A stretch of 36,147 nt of DNA from an uncultured Photobacterium sp. (GTDB lineage Bacteria > Pseudomonadota > Gammaproteobacteria > Enterobacterales > Vibrionaceae): positions 1 through 36,147 of the forward strand of contig NZ_CAMRAN010000042.1 in assembly GCF_947039875.1 (NCBI RefSeq), read 5' to 3'. The translations under genes were made by a program, and so were the position numbers. A model generated the notes under the pieces. The model ran no database searches. It saw nothing but the letters and a program-made list of their open reading frames with translations, and was not told where the DNA came from. Below, in pieces: positions 25,804 to 34,813 of this stretch (position 1 is the stretch's first letter; every line of letters begins with the position of its first letter).

Positions 25804-27273
25804 ATGATTAATATTCCACATTTAATGAAATATAAACATGGACTTGCTGCTTTATGTTTACTATTAGTAAGTTTTCATACTCATGCCGTTCAACTTGCCC
25901 CCCTCAGTGGTTCAGAATATGTTGGTGATTTAGCTGAATTGGAAAAAAAACGGGTATTGCGGGTATTGGTGGCAGCTGATCTTGGCTTTTTCTATATAGA
26001 GGATGGTATTACTAAAGGCATTATTGCGGATTTATTACAACATTTTGAGCAAGATATTCATAAAAAACACCCAAAGATACACTTACAAATTATTCCTGTA
26101 CATCGAGATAAATTGTTACCTTATATCGTTAAAGGCTTAGGTGACTTAGCCATTGCCAATATTACAATAACAACTGAACGTAAAAAACAGGTCGCTTTTA
26201 GTCAACCTATACTGAGCGACATTTCAGAAGTACTTATTAATAATAATAAGCAATCTCCTTTTAACAAGGTAACAGATCTAAGTGGTAAAACAATCTGGGT
26301 AAGAAAAAGTTCGAGTTACTATCAAAGTTTGCTCAAAATTAATAGTAAATTACGCATGCAAAACTTACCGCCAGCATCAATATTATTTGTTGATGAAACA
26401 CTACAAGACTATGAATTATTAGAGCTCATAAACTTAGATCTACTCAATACAACAGTCATTGATGATCATAAAATAAAAATATGGCAACCAATACTGAAAA
26501 ATATCCGTGTTAATGATCATTTTGTTTTACGTAATAATGGTCAAATAGCTTGGGCAATGCGTAAAGACAGTCCTAAACTGATGGCTCTGGTTAATCACTA
26601 TATTGATACAGTCAAAGAAGGAACATTAATTGGTAATCTTATCTACCGTAAATACCTTGAAAATCATCGCTGGCTTAATACGCTACTTGATTCTAATAAT
26701 ATCGATAAAATGGAAAGTTTATCGCATATTTTCTTTCGCTATTCAAAACAATATGATTTTGACTATTTAATGTTAATGGCACAAGGCTTCCAGGAGTCAG
26801 GACTTAATCAACATAAAGTATCAAACAAAGGTGCCGTCGGTATTATGCAGGTACTACCCAGCACTGCGCGTGATCCCAATGTAGATATTCCCAATATATA
26901 TACATCAAAAAATAATATTCACGCAGGTGTAAAATATATGCGTTATCTACAAGATCAATATTTTAGTAGTGATGAAATAGATTATGATAATAAAATATAT
27001 CTCTCTCTTGCCGCTTACAATGCAGGCCCTGGTAATATCAATAAAATGCGTCGTTATGCCAAAGAACAAGGTTATAACCCTAATGTTTGGTTTAATAATG
27101 TTGAACTTATTACCCGTAAACATATTGGATCACAACCAATTGTCTATGTGAATAACATCAATCGCTATTTCATTGTTTATAAGCAAATCATGAAACTACA
27201 ACGTTTTCGTGATTCAGGTATTCGCCCATTTATTCCACCGTATCGATTTGATGCTCCGGTATTATTTAAATAG
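25804..27273 (+). CDS. MltF-like membrane-bound lytic transglycosylase
   Basis: Likely cleaves peptidoglycan glycan strands in the periplasm. 489 residues: signal peptide to about residue 28 (SFHTHA), an SBP_bac_3-like solute-binding domain (about 45-285, with VLRVLVAADLG and ITTERKKQVAFSQP), and a C-terminal SLT domain (about 310-450) with catalytic E331 in GFQESGLN, then GAVGIMQVLPSTA and LAAYNAGPGNI. The order and size fit the MltF family (E. coli MltF has 518 residues). Start choice is uncertain: ATG 25804 or the Met eight residues later, neither with a strong ribosome-binding site. No lipobox was seen. It stands alone. Confidence 0.88.
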   Translation: MINIPHLMKYKHGLAALCLLLVSFHTHAVQLAPLSGSEYVGDLAELEKKRVLRVLVAADLGFFYIEDGITKGIIADLLQHFEQDIHKKHPKIHLQIIPVHRDKLLPYIVKGLGDLAIANITITTERKKQVAFSQPILSDISEVLINNNKQSPFNKVTDLSGKTIWVRKSSSYYQSLLKINSKLRMQNLPPASILFVDETLQDYELLELINLDLLNTTVIDDHKIKIWQPILKNIRVNDHFVLRNNGQIAWAMRKDSPKLMALVNHYIDTVKEGTLIGNLIYRKYLENHRWLNTLLDSNNIDKMESLSHIFFRYSKQYDFDYLMLMAQGFQESGLNQHKVSNKGAVGIMQVLPSTARDPNVDIPNIYTSKNNIHAGVKYMRYLQDQYFSSDEIDYDNKIYLSLAAYNAGPGNINKMRRYAKEQGYNPNVWFNNVELITRKHIGSQPIVYVNNINRYFIVYKQIMKLQRFRDSGIRPFIPPYRFDAPVLFK

Positions 27274-27298
27274 CTTACTCGCCGACATAACTATCAAT

Positions 27299-27329
27299 AA
27301 TCACCATGACTTTATGCATCGTGGTGATT
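27299..27329. other. Hairpin between MltF-like gene and small ORF
   Basis: AATCACCATGA pairs with TCGTGGTGATT (11 bp, one G-U, 9-nt loop), 25 nt after the transglycosylase stop and directly after the stop of the minus-strand 30-codon ORF. The stem suits a shared 3' end of convergent transcripts, though the T tracts are poor. Confidence 0.55.
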
Positions 27330-27421
27330 TATGATTTTAAATTAGGTAATGATAAATGCTTAGTTCGACGATCATGCTTATGGAAATACCATAATTTACG
27401 ATTTTTAGATGATTTTTTCAT
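27329..27421 (-). CDS. Candidate 30-residue basic small protein
   Basis: An ATG-to-TAA frame of 30 codons on the minus strand. The product starts MKKSSKNRKLWYFHKHDRR and ends LSLPNLKS; 10 Lys/Arg plus 3 His against one Asp make it strongly basic. CAGGTG lies 5-6 nt before the ATG as a fair ribosome-binding site. A hairpin begins at the stop codon, as at a gene end, and the palindrome ATTATC-TATT-GATAAT lies about 50 nt upstream. I do not recognise the protein; nucleic-acid or ribosome binding is only a guess from charge. It may be a chance frame. Confidence 0.4.
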   Translation of the reverse strand: MKKSSKNRKLWYFHKHDRRTKHLSLPNLKS

Positions 27422-27652
27422 TACAGCACCTGTAACAAGATTAATAGAGTAAATATCATTCTATTATCTATTGATAATGTAAATTAATGCCAGTCGCAAT
27501 CATTACTCATATTTCCAATATTACATTTTAATATTAATGCTATAAATTCATATTGATGCGCAAACACCAAAACAGAATATACTTAATTCCAACAAATATG
27601 TTTCATAATAGACCATACTAATTTAATAAATATAAACACTTCAATCAAATAA

Positions 27653-27819
27653 CTTGAAATAAATCACAAAACATAGCGAATTCTATTACGCACATCCGTC
27701 ATCATCATTATTTTTATCATCATATTCAAACAAATAGCAAGCGATTGCGCAAACGTGGAAAATTAGTTATTGTCAATCACAAAAAAAACTACTGGATTAA
27801 AAATGCGATATATATCACT
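27653..27819 (+). promoter_or_regulatory. nupC control region: two CRP-like sites
   Basis: CTTGA-N6-TCACA (27653-27668) and TGCGA-N6-TCACT (27804-27819) each match the CRP consensus TGTGA-N6-TCACA at 8 of 10 positions. Between them GCAAGCGATTGC (around 27737) is an inverted GCAA pair, loosely like CytR half-sites. The long spacer 27422-27888 is otherwise featureless AT-rich DNA. Confidence 0.45.
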
Positions 27820-27888
27820 TTATCGAAGAATGAAATCATTCAGCATACATACATAAACAGATGATAATCACACTGAGCGCAATCTAAT

Positions 27889-29079
27889 ATGGTCTATTTA
27901 CACTTTATACTCGGGTTAGTCGTTATTGCAGCATTAGCTTTACTTGCCAGTAACAACCGAAAGAACATCAAATATCGCTATATTATTCAACTACTTATAA
28001 TAGAATTGGCACTTGCTTACTTCCTTCTCAACTCATCTGCTGGTACAGGTATTGTGAAAGAATTTGCAGAGGCATTTAATGGCTTACTCTCATTTGCAAG
28101 TGATGGTACTAATTTTGTATTCGGTAATTTATCGAATAACAATGATTTTAACTTCTTCCTTAGTGTATTAATGCCGATTGTTTTCATCTCTGCATTAATT
28201 GGTATTCTACAACATATCAAAGTATTACCTTACATAATCAAAGCATTAGGCTTCTTATTATCTAAAGTCAATGGTATGGGAAAACTAGAATCATTCAATG
28301 CAATCAGTGCATTAATGGTTGGTCAGTCTGAAAACTTTATTACTTATAAAAATATTTTAGGCGGAATGTCTGAGCGTCGTATGTACACCCTTGCAGCGAC
28401 GGCAATGTCAACGGTTTCTATGTCTATCGTTGGCTCATACATGAAGCTCATCGACCCAAAATATGTTGTTGCGGCATTGTTTTTAAACATGTTCAGCACC
28501 TTCATTATTCTATCTATTATCAATCCTTACGATCACGAAGCAGAGATGGATATTGATGAAATGATGGCAGAAGAAAGCGGTGAAACACTGACTTTCTTTG
28601 AAATGCTTGGCGAATATATTTTAATGGGCTTTAAAGTCGCAGTGATTGTAGCGGCAATGCTTATCGGTTTCATTGCTCTAATTTCAATGATTAACGCTGG
28701 CTTTAGTGCTGCATTTGGCATCAGTTTTCAAAACTTAATTGGTTACTTGTTCTACCCTGTTGCATGGTTAATGGGCGTTCCTGCTCATGAAGCATTACAA
28801 GCAGGCAGTATTATGGCAACCAAACTTGTGACGAATGAATTCGTTGCAATGATGGATCTTCAAAAACAAGTCGGTAGTTTATCTGCACACACTGTTGGTA
28901 CCGTTTCAATCTTCCTCGTGTCATTCGCTAACTTCAGTTCTATTGGTATTATTGCTGGTGCAGTTAAAGGCGTGAATGAAGAAAAAGGTAATATGGTTGC
29001 CCGTTTTGGCTTACGCCTACTTTATGGTTCAACTTTAGTTAGTATTTTATCAGCATTAATTGCCAACATTATGTTGTAG
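27889..29079 (+). CDS. nupC: Concentrative nucleoside transporter NupC
   Basis: Inner-membrane proton- or sodium-coupled nucleoside symporter (CNT family). 396 residues against 400 in E. coli NupC, matched throughout: [55 protein letters not shown] and [16 protein letters not shown], the last two holding substrate- and ion-site residues. About ten TM segments. Monocistronic with its own terminator and two CRP-like sites upstream, fitting control by carbon status. Start ATG 27889 has a weak ribosome-binding site but matches the family N-terminus. Confidence 0.95.
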   Translation: MVYLHFILGLVVIAALALLASNNRKNIKYRYIIQLLIIELALAYFLLNSSAGTGIVKEFAEAFNGLLSFASDGTNFVFGNLSNNNDFNFFLSVLMPIVFISALIGILQHIKVLPYIIKALGFLLSKVNGMGKLESFNAISALMVGQSENFITYKNILGGMSERRMYTLAATAMSTVSMSIVGSYMKLIDPKYVVAALFLNMFSTFIILSIINPYDHEAEMDIDEMMAEESGETLTFFEMLGEYILMGFKVAVIVAAMLIGFIALISMINAGFSAAFGISFQNLIGYLFYPVAWLMGVPAHEALQAGSIMATKLVTNEFVAMMDLQKQVGSLSAHTVGTVSIFLVSFANFSSIGIIAGAVKGVNEEKGNMVARFGLRLLYGSTLVSILSALIANIML

Positions 29080-29090
29080 CAATGGTGTTA

Positions 29091-29125
29091 ATTGCAGGGC
29101 TACTTTTAGTGGCTCTGCAATTTTT
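29091..29125 (+). terminator. nupC terminator
   Basis: ATTGCAGGGC pairs with GCTCTGCAAT (one G-U), extended inward by TAC/GTG around a 5-nt loop, followed by TTTTT. Lies 11 nt after the nupC stop. The remaining spacer to 29357 shows nothing else recognisable. Confidence 0.88.
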
Positions 29126-29357
29126 AATTATAAAAATCAATCTCTTTAACCTCAAAAAAATCTACATTAATAACTACCTCTCCACTACTGTGCAATCAAT
29201 TCAACTGCTATTAATTAAATAAGTAAAATTAACTTCCAATTTTAGCCTCTTTTATTTGTATGATAAATAATTTAGATTTTATGCTACTCATCACATTAAA
29301 TTCCATTTAGCGAAAACATGTCCTGAGCCGATCAACAACTATAACCATGAGGCTTAT

Positions 29358-31022
29358 ATGTCAAATAAAACCATTTCTGGCGCAGAACTTGTCGTTGAAA
29401 CCCTAAAGGCACATGACGTTCCCCATATTTTTGGTATTCCTGGTGCTAAAATCGATGCTGTATTTGATGCCGTATGTGATAACGGTCCTGAAATCATTAT
29501 TTGTCACCACGAACAAAACGCAGCTTTCATGGCAGCCGCAACAGGTCGTTTAACAGGCAAAGCTGGTGTTTGTCTTGCAACCTCAGGTCCTGGCGCATCA
29601 AATCTCGTGACTGGTGTTGCTACGGCAAATAGTGAAGGTGATCCAGTTGTTGCACTTGCTGGTGCGGTTCCCCTTTCGATGTATTCCCATAATACGCACC
29701 AATCGATGGATACTCGTTCTCTGTTTAATCCTATTACTAAGTTTTCTGCTGAAGTAATGGACAGTGCTTCTGTACCTGATGTCGTGCATAAAGCATTTCG
29801 TATTTCAGAGCAACCAACTCAAGGGGCAAGTTTTGTTAGCCTTCCTCAGGATGTACTAACCAACCAAATCCCTTTTATTCCAGTACAACAACCAAAACCA
29901 ATTTTATTTGGTGGTGCCCACCCACAAGCTATCCGTCAAGCGGCCGATCTTATTAACGCAGCTAAAAATCCAGTATTATTATTAGGAATGGATGCGAGTC
30001 AGCCTTTTGTTACAGGTGCTATTCGTCAATTACTTGAACAAACTAAAATTGCCGTGGTAAATACTTTTGCTGCTGCAGGTGTCATTTCACATAATTTATA
30101 TGATTGTTTTCTTGGTCGTGTGGGTTTATTTAAAAACCAACCGGGTGATATTGCATTAAACAATGCTGATTTAATTATTACTATTGGTTATAGTCCAATT
30201 GAATACGATCCAATCTTATGGAATAAAGATGGTAAAACACCGATTATCCATGTGGGTTATCAACAAGCTGATTTAGAAGCTAGCTATAACCCTGTATCAG
30301 AAGTCGTTGGTGATCTTGCGGTCTCTGTTGCTTCTATTGCTGCTGAATTAGATCAACGTGAATCACTTGAAAATAATCAAAAGTTTCAAGATTTACGTCA
30401 AGACCTACAACAGATTATGCGCATGGGTGTTAATAAAACATCATCAATAGGTGTCCATCCATTACGTTTTGTTCATGACTTACGCCAGTTTGTAAGTGAC
30501 GATACTACAGTATGTTGTGATGTAGGCTCTATCTATATTTGGATGGCGCGTTACTTCCACTCTTTTGAACCACGCCGCTTGTTGTTCAGCAACGGTCAAC
30601 AAACATTAGGTGTTGCTTTACCTTGGGCTATAGCGGCATCACTACTGACACCAAATGAAAAAGTTATTTCAATGTCTGGTGATGGTGGCTTCTTATTTTC
30701 ATCGATGGAATTGGCAACTGCAGTTCGTCATAAATGTAATATTGTTCACTTTGTTTGGACAGATCACAGCTATGACATGGTTAAAATTCAACAACTTAAA
30801 AAATATGGTCGTGAAAGTGCCGTTAGCTTTATGGGTCCAGATATTGTCAAATATGCAGAAAGTTTTGGTGCGTATGGTTTAGCAATAAATACCGCTGATG
30901 ATATTGAACCCGTACTACGTAAAGCAATGGCATTAAGTGGTCCTGTATTAGTTAACGTTAATGTTGATTACCGCGATAACAGCCGTCTACTTGATCAACT
31001 ACACCCTTGCCAACAAGATTAA
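29358..31022 (+). CDS. alsS: Catabolic acetolactate synthase
   Basis: TPP enzyme condensing two pyruvates to 2-acetolactate for acetoin/butanediol fermentation. 554 residues: TPP-binding N-domain with catalytic E52 (HHEQNAAFMAAATGR), central domain, and C-terminal TPP/Mg site from G441-D442-G443 on. The TPP-motif end reads DHSYDMVKIQQLKKY, closer to Bacillus AlsS (YDMV) than Klebsiella BudB (YNMV). The FAD-site residues of anabolic IlvB/IlvI enzymes are not evident and there is no small-subunit gene, both typical of the catabolic type. GAGG lies just before the ATG. The decarboxylase gene follows after 12 nt. Confidence 0.95.
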   Translation: MSNKTISGAELVVETLKAHDVPHIFGIPGAKIDAVFDAVCDNGPEIIICHHEQNAAFMAAATGRLTGKAGVCLATSGPGASNLVTGVATANSEGDPVVALAGAVPLSMYSHNTHQSMDTRSLFNPITKFSAEVMDSASVPDVVHKAFRISEQPTQGASFVSLPQDVLTNQIPFIPVQQPKPILFGGAHPQAIRQAADLINAAKNPVLLLGMDASQPFVTGAIRQLLEQTKIAVVNTFAAAGVISHNLYDCFLGRVGLFKNQPGDIALNNADLIITIGYSPIEYDPILWNKDGKTPIIHVGYQQADLEASYNPVSEVVGDLAVSVASIAAELDQRESLENNQKFQDLRQDLQQIMRMGVNKTSSIGVHPLRFVHDLRQFVSDDTTVCCDVGSIYIWMARYFHSFEPRRLLFSNGQQTLGVALPWAIAASLLTPNEKVISMSGDGGFLFSSMELATAVRHKCNIVHFVWTDHSYDMVKIQQLKKYGRESAVSFMGPDIVKYAESFGAYGLAINTADDIEPVLRKAMALSGPVLVNVNVDYRDNSRLLDQLHPCQQD

Positions 31023-31034
31023 TAGGAAAGCATC

Positions 31035-31754
31035 ATGAGCCACCAACATAGCGAAAAAACGTTTTACCAAACTTCAATGATGAGTGCCTTAATTGCCGGT
31101 TTATATCAAGGTGATTTTACAATTGGTCAACTACTTAATCATGGCAACTTTGGTATTGGTACTTTCAATGACCTTGACGGTGAGATGGTCGTACTAGGTG
31201 ATGACGTATACCAACTAACTAGCGCGGGTGAAGTGCACTTAGTTAATCATGATATTACGACGCCTTTTGCATCAGTTGTTAACTTTGAACCAACTGAAAA
31301 AATAAGTCTAATTGAGCTAACTAAAGCAGAATTTGAAGCATGCCTAGAAAGCGACGTTGTTGCTAACAATGCTATTAATGCGATCCGTTTAACAGGAAAG
31401 TTTTCATACGTTAAAACGCGTACAGTACCAGCACAGCACCGTCCTTACCCACCAATGGTGGAAGTCGTAAAACATCAACCTATCGCAGAAATGACCCATG
31501 TTTCCGGTGTAATGATTGGTTTTAAAATTCCTGAATACATGATCGGTATTAATGTTCCGGGATTCCACTTCCATTTCATTAGCGATGATCGTACTCAAGG
31601 TGGTCATGTGAGTGACTTCATTTTGACAGAAGGTACAGCTGAAATTGAAATCTTCAAAGATTTCCATTTACGTATGCCTGCATCTCAAGAATTTGATCGT
31701 GCAGATTTAAATCCTGATGATCTAAAAGCAGCCATTCATACCACAGAGAAATAA
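31035..31754 (+). CDS. budA: Alpha-acetolactate decarboxylase
   Basis: Zinc enzyme converting 2-acetolactate to acetoin, which spares the cell from acidification. 239 residues (Bacillus AlsD about 255). The zinc ligands are clear: H178-x-H180 and H191 in PGFHFHFISDDRTQGGHVSDF (quoted here as two motifs, PGFHFHF and GGHVSDF). N-terminal MSALIAGLYQGDFTIGQLLNHGNFGIGTF-type segment around residues 16-42 fits the family. It is 12 nt after alsS with AGGAAAG as ribosome-binding site, so the two are one transcript ending at the terminator that follows. Also named alsD. Confidence 0.95.
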   Translation: MSHQHSEKTFYQTSMMSALIAGLYQGDFTIGQLLNHGNFGIGTFNDLDGEMVVLGDDVYQLTSAGEVHLVNHDITTPFASVVNFEPTEKISLIELTKAEFEACLESDVVANNAINAIRLTGKFSYVKTRTVPAQHRPYPPMVEVVKHQPIAEMTHVSGVMIGFKIPEYMIGINVPGFHFHFISDDRTQGGHVSDFILTEGTAEIEIFKDFHLRMPASQEFDRADLNPDDLKAAIHTTEK

Positions 31755-31773
31755 CCTCTAATACATATTCCTT

Positions 31774-31809
31774 AAAGCTTTATTATTTGATGCTAATAAA
31801 GCTTTTTTT
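31774..31809 (+). terminator. Terminator after alsS-budA
   Basis: AAAGCTTTATTA pairs with TAATAAAGCTTT (12 bp, 8-nt loop) and ends in T7. It separates the acetoin genes from the NRAMP-like gene, which therefore probably has its own promoter. Confidence 0.88.
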
Positions 31810-31978
31810 ATCTATTTAAAAAACATGATTGACAATACCTAAGACTCTCTTTATTATCCGCACCAAATAAAGCAATCGATTACATTTGGTTGATTTTACA
31901 TAAAAAAACATACAACAACTGCACAGCTGATCCTCATCAGTTGTCTTTCTATTTTTATAAATATGAGAGACTTTGATT

Positions 31979-33217
31979 ATGGGATTGATTATGCAAACTA
32001 ACACATTAACGACTAATACCTCCCCTCCCCACGCTAATTGGCAAAACAAAGCGATTTTAAGCGTTGCTTTTTTAATGGCAACAACTTCTGTCGGACCTGG
32101 ATTTTTAACGCAAACCGCGGTATTTACCAATATCTATAATATTGACATGGCTTTCCCTGTTTTTGCTTCCATGTTTATTACCTTTGGTATAGTAATGAAT
32201 CTATGGCGTATCGTTGGTGTTTCAGGTTTACGTATTCAAGATATTGCCAATAAAGTTGCACCAGGTATGGGATACATCATTGGTATTCTGTTAGCACTTG
32301 GCGCCGTTGCCTTCAACTTTGGAAACGTTAGTGGTTCAGCATTAGGCATGAATGTTCTAATGGGACTAGACACTACGTGGGGCGCTATTTTTACGGGTAT
32401 TATAGGTAGCCTGCTATTTATTATCCATAATGCATCAAAACGAATGGATCAAATGGCGCGTTACTTAGGGCTATTAATGATTGTACTCATTGCCTATGTT
32501 GCTCTTACTAACTTACCCCCTTTTACACCAACAGTCTTAGCAGCAGTCGCTCCCTCTGATTTTTCTAATTTATTGTTACCAACATTAACCATCGTTGGTG
32601 GTGCTGTTGGCGGTTATTATACCGGTGCTCAACGTTTAATTGATGTTAAATTACAAGGTATAGAAAATACGAAAATCGTTACTAAAGCTGCATGGGCTGG
32701 GATATCAATTGCCGTAATTATTCGTATTTTATTATTTTGTGCGGTGTTAGGTATCATCACAACGGGTGTAACATTAGATCCAGCCAACCCTGCAGCAGAT
32801 GCATTCCGCCACGGAGCAGGTGATATTGGCTACTTTATCTTTGGACTTGTATTATTTGTTGCCTCAATTACCTCGGTGGTAGGTAATTCATACATGGCAA
32901 TATCACTTATAAAAACTCTTTTTCCTATTGTTGCTCGTAATGAAAAAGCATGGTGTGTTGGATTTATAATCTTCACAACGTTAGGAACTGTACTGATGAA
33001 TATGCCAATTTTATTACTGATGTTAGCAGGTCTTGTTAACAGCGTTATTCTACCAATAGTACTCGCCACTATGCTGGCAGCTACGCGACAGAAAAAAATT
33101 GTTGGTGATTACAAACACCCATTTTATCTGAGCGCAATTGGCGTCACTATTGTGATTATTATGGGCCTAGCTAGCTTATCGAACATTAGTGGCTTTATTA
33201 CTAAATTCATAAGTTAA
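31979..33217 (+). CDS. NRAMP-superfamily transporter lacking canonical metal motifs
   Basis: Inner-membrane protein, 412 residues, about 11 hydrophobic segments. The NRAMP fold is recognised from GPGFL (39-43) in TM1 and overall pattern, but the metal-binding TM1 motif DPGN is replaced by residues reading TNIY, and the TM6 MPH motif by GGAVGGYYTGAQ (about 205-216). It resembles the Bacillus YcsG-type group found with 5-oxoprolinase genes, so Mn/Fe transport is doubtful. I chose ATG 31979 with GAGAGA 8 nt upstream; TTG 31973 and a later Met (residue 5) are alternatives. It lies between the acetoin genes and a LysR gene. Substrate unknown; an organic acid is a guess. Confidence 0.85.
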   Translation: MGLIMQTNTLTTNTSPPHANWQNKAILSVAFLMATTSVGPGFLTQTAVFTNIYNIDMAFPVFASMFITFGIVMNLWRIVGVSGLRIQDIANKVAPGMGYIIGILLALGAVAFNFGNVSGSALGMNVLMGLDTTWGAIFTGIIGSLLFIIHNASKRMDQMARYLGLLMIVLIAYVALTNLPPFTPTVLAAVAPSDFSNLLLPTLTIVGGAVGGYYTGAQRLIDVKLQGIENTKIVTKAAWAGISIAVIIRILLFCAVLGIITTGVTLDPANPAADAFRHGAGDIGYFIFGLVLFVASITSVVGNSYMAISLIKTLFPIVARNEKAWCVGFIIFTTLGTVLMNMPILLLMLAGLVNSVILPIVLATMLAATRQKKIVGDYKHPFYLSAIGVTIVIIMGLASLSNISGFITKFIS

Positions 33218-33382
33218 TTTCTTGTTAGTATACAAGTATATTTTTAATCCTATAAATTAATTTATAGTTGTTATTATATAGGTTTTAGTTATATTAAAGG
33301 CATATCCTTGTAGTCATTCTTATGTAGTTCGATAAGGAATAACCTACATCCATAATAATAAATTAAGATAAATCACTAAATA

Positions 33383-34276
33383 ATGAATATAAAGATTGAA
33401 ACTCTTAGCTCATTTATAGCTGCTGCTGAATATGGTTCGTTTAGTGCTGCAGCACGACAGCTGAATAAAACTCAAGCGGCAGTTAGCCTTACTATCCAAA
33501 ATTTTGAAGCTGACTTAGGATTTCAAGTATTTGACCGTTCAAGTAAATGCCCTCGCCTCACTGAAAAAGGAGAGCATGTACTCAAGAATGCAAAAATAAT
33601 GATGGCACAATATCAAACGTTTCTTGAGCGTTCTTTATCTATACATCATATGAATGATGTAAAAATAAAGGTCGGTATCGATCCACTGGTTTGCAATGAC
33701 AAAATTCTATCAATAATCAAAAGATTATCATCTGATCTACCTAATATTGAATTGTTTATTATGCAACAAAATAGTAAGCGTTTAGCAGAAGAGATCAAAG
33801 CTAAAAACCTTGATATTGCACTGGGTATCTTTGAGCACGAAAATAAAATTAACCTAGAATACACCCAAGCATTCAATATCAATATCAGTTGGGTTGCTAC
33901 TCAATCTTACCTTGATAAATTTAATGACGGAGCAACAGTATTAAGTTATCAAGACTTCTGTCAACAGCGTCTATTAATCCCTGCCTCTTTAGATTCATTA
34001 CCATTTGAAGAAGCAAAAGCGGCATTACAATTATGGCATGTCGAAGATATCCACACGATTTTATCCTTATGCCGTGAAGACATTGGTATCTGCTGCTTAC
34101 CTGATTTTGTATTACAACACGATCTTAAAAATGAACTAGTGAAAAAACTTAATCTTTCATTTAGTAAAATCACCAGTAATGTATGGTCAGCGTCTCTTAT
34201 TTACCCTATTGGTTCCCAATTAAGCCCTGCAATCCACTGGCTTCAAGGTCAATTCACTAGCATTGAATCATTTTAA
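33383..34276 (+). CDS. LysR-family transcriptional regulator
   Basis: DNA-binding regulator that senses a small ligand. 297 residues: N-terminal winged HTH (about 1-60; SFIAAAEYGSFSAAARQLNKTQAAVSLTIQNFE is at about 10-42) and a C-terminal effector domain of periplasmic-binding-protein fold. It reads in the same direction as the NRAMP-like gene, 165 nt after it, rather than divergently. It could control the alsS-budA unit (an AlsR role), the NRAMP-like gene, or both; sequence does not decide. No ribosome-binding site of note before ATG 33383. Confidence 0.9.
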   Translation: MNIKIETLSSFIAAAEYGSFSAAARQLNKTQAAVSLTIQNFEADLGFQVFDRSSKCPRLTEKGEHVLKNAKIMMAQYQTFLERSLSIHHMNDVKIKVGIDPLVCNDKILSIIKRLSSDLPNIELFIMQQNSKRLAEEIKAKNLDIALGIFEHENKINLEYTQAFNINISWVATQSYLDKFNDGATVLSYQDFCQQRLLIPASLDSLPFEEAKAALQLWHVEDIHTILSLCREDIGICCLPDFVLQHDLKNELVKKLNLSFSKITSNVWSASLIYPIGSQLSPAIHWLQGQFTSIESF

Positions 34277-34813
34277 GTTATTACCATTTAGCATGAGTTT
34301 CTCTGCTCATGCTATTTTCCTAACATCCCTTTATTCTTATAATGTAAGAATAACGACCTTTATCAAATCAGCCATACTTCCCCCTTACCTACCCTCTTAA
34401 ATGTATAGTTATGCATATAAATTGCAGATGTAAATCGCTTTATTTTATGAGTGATTTACCTCCACCATGCTTTCCAACAATCTCTTATTACAACAAATTA
34501 TTACCAAATGGTAAAAGTTATTTGTTTTAATCGGCATTGCCATTAAATAAGCACACAATATAATGGTCACTATTGGCACAAGAGAGATACTTTAAAAATA
34601 AATACCCGTATTTAGTTCACACAACTTGAATTTTGACTAATTTAATTGTCTTATATCAAAGAAATTTATTGCGCATAAGATATCAGGTAGCCGCCCTGTG
34701 TGTTGTGGCTAATAAAAAGTCATTTTGTAGCAACGGATCAGCTCATAACTTTAATGATGGGAAGACCATCCCCTGAGAATGATATCTAGGGTTCACTTTT
34801 TGAGGTATTCGTT
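34277..34813. other. Spacer upstream of ndh
   Basis: 537 AT-rich bases with no gene seen. It contains the FNR-like site listed separately and a small hairpin GATGG/CCATC (near 34757-34771) about 45 nt before the ndh start. No terminator with a good stem was found directly after the LysR gene. Confidence 0.45.
34646..34659 (+). promoter_or_regulatory. FNR-like site upstream of ndh
   Basis: TTGTCTTATATCAA matches TTGAT-N4-ATCAA at 8 of 10 positions, 155 bp before the ndh start. E. coli ndh is repressed by FNR, so an anaerobic repression site is plausible. A chance match in AT-rich DNA is possible. Confidence 0.4.

Noticed and set aside
31880..31905. FNR site before the NRAMP-like gene
   Set aside because: Only the left half (TTGAT) matches; the right half is CATAA.
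31963..32001. 12-codon leader ORF overlapping the NRAMP-like gene start
   Set aside because: No ribosome-binding site before its ATG and its first bases act as the ribosome-binding site of the main gene; probably chance.
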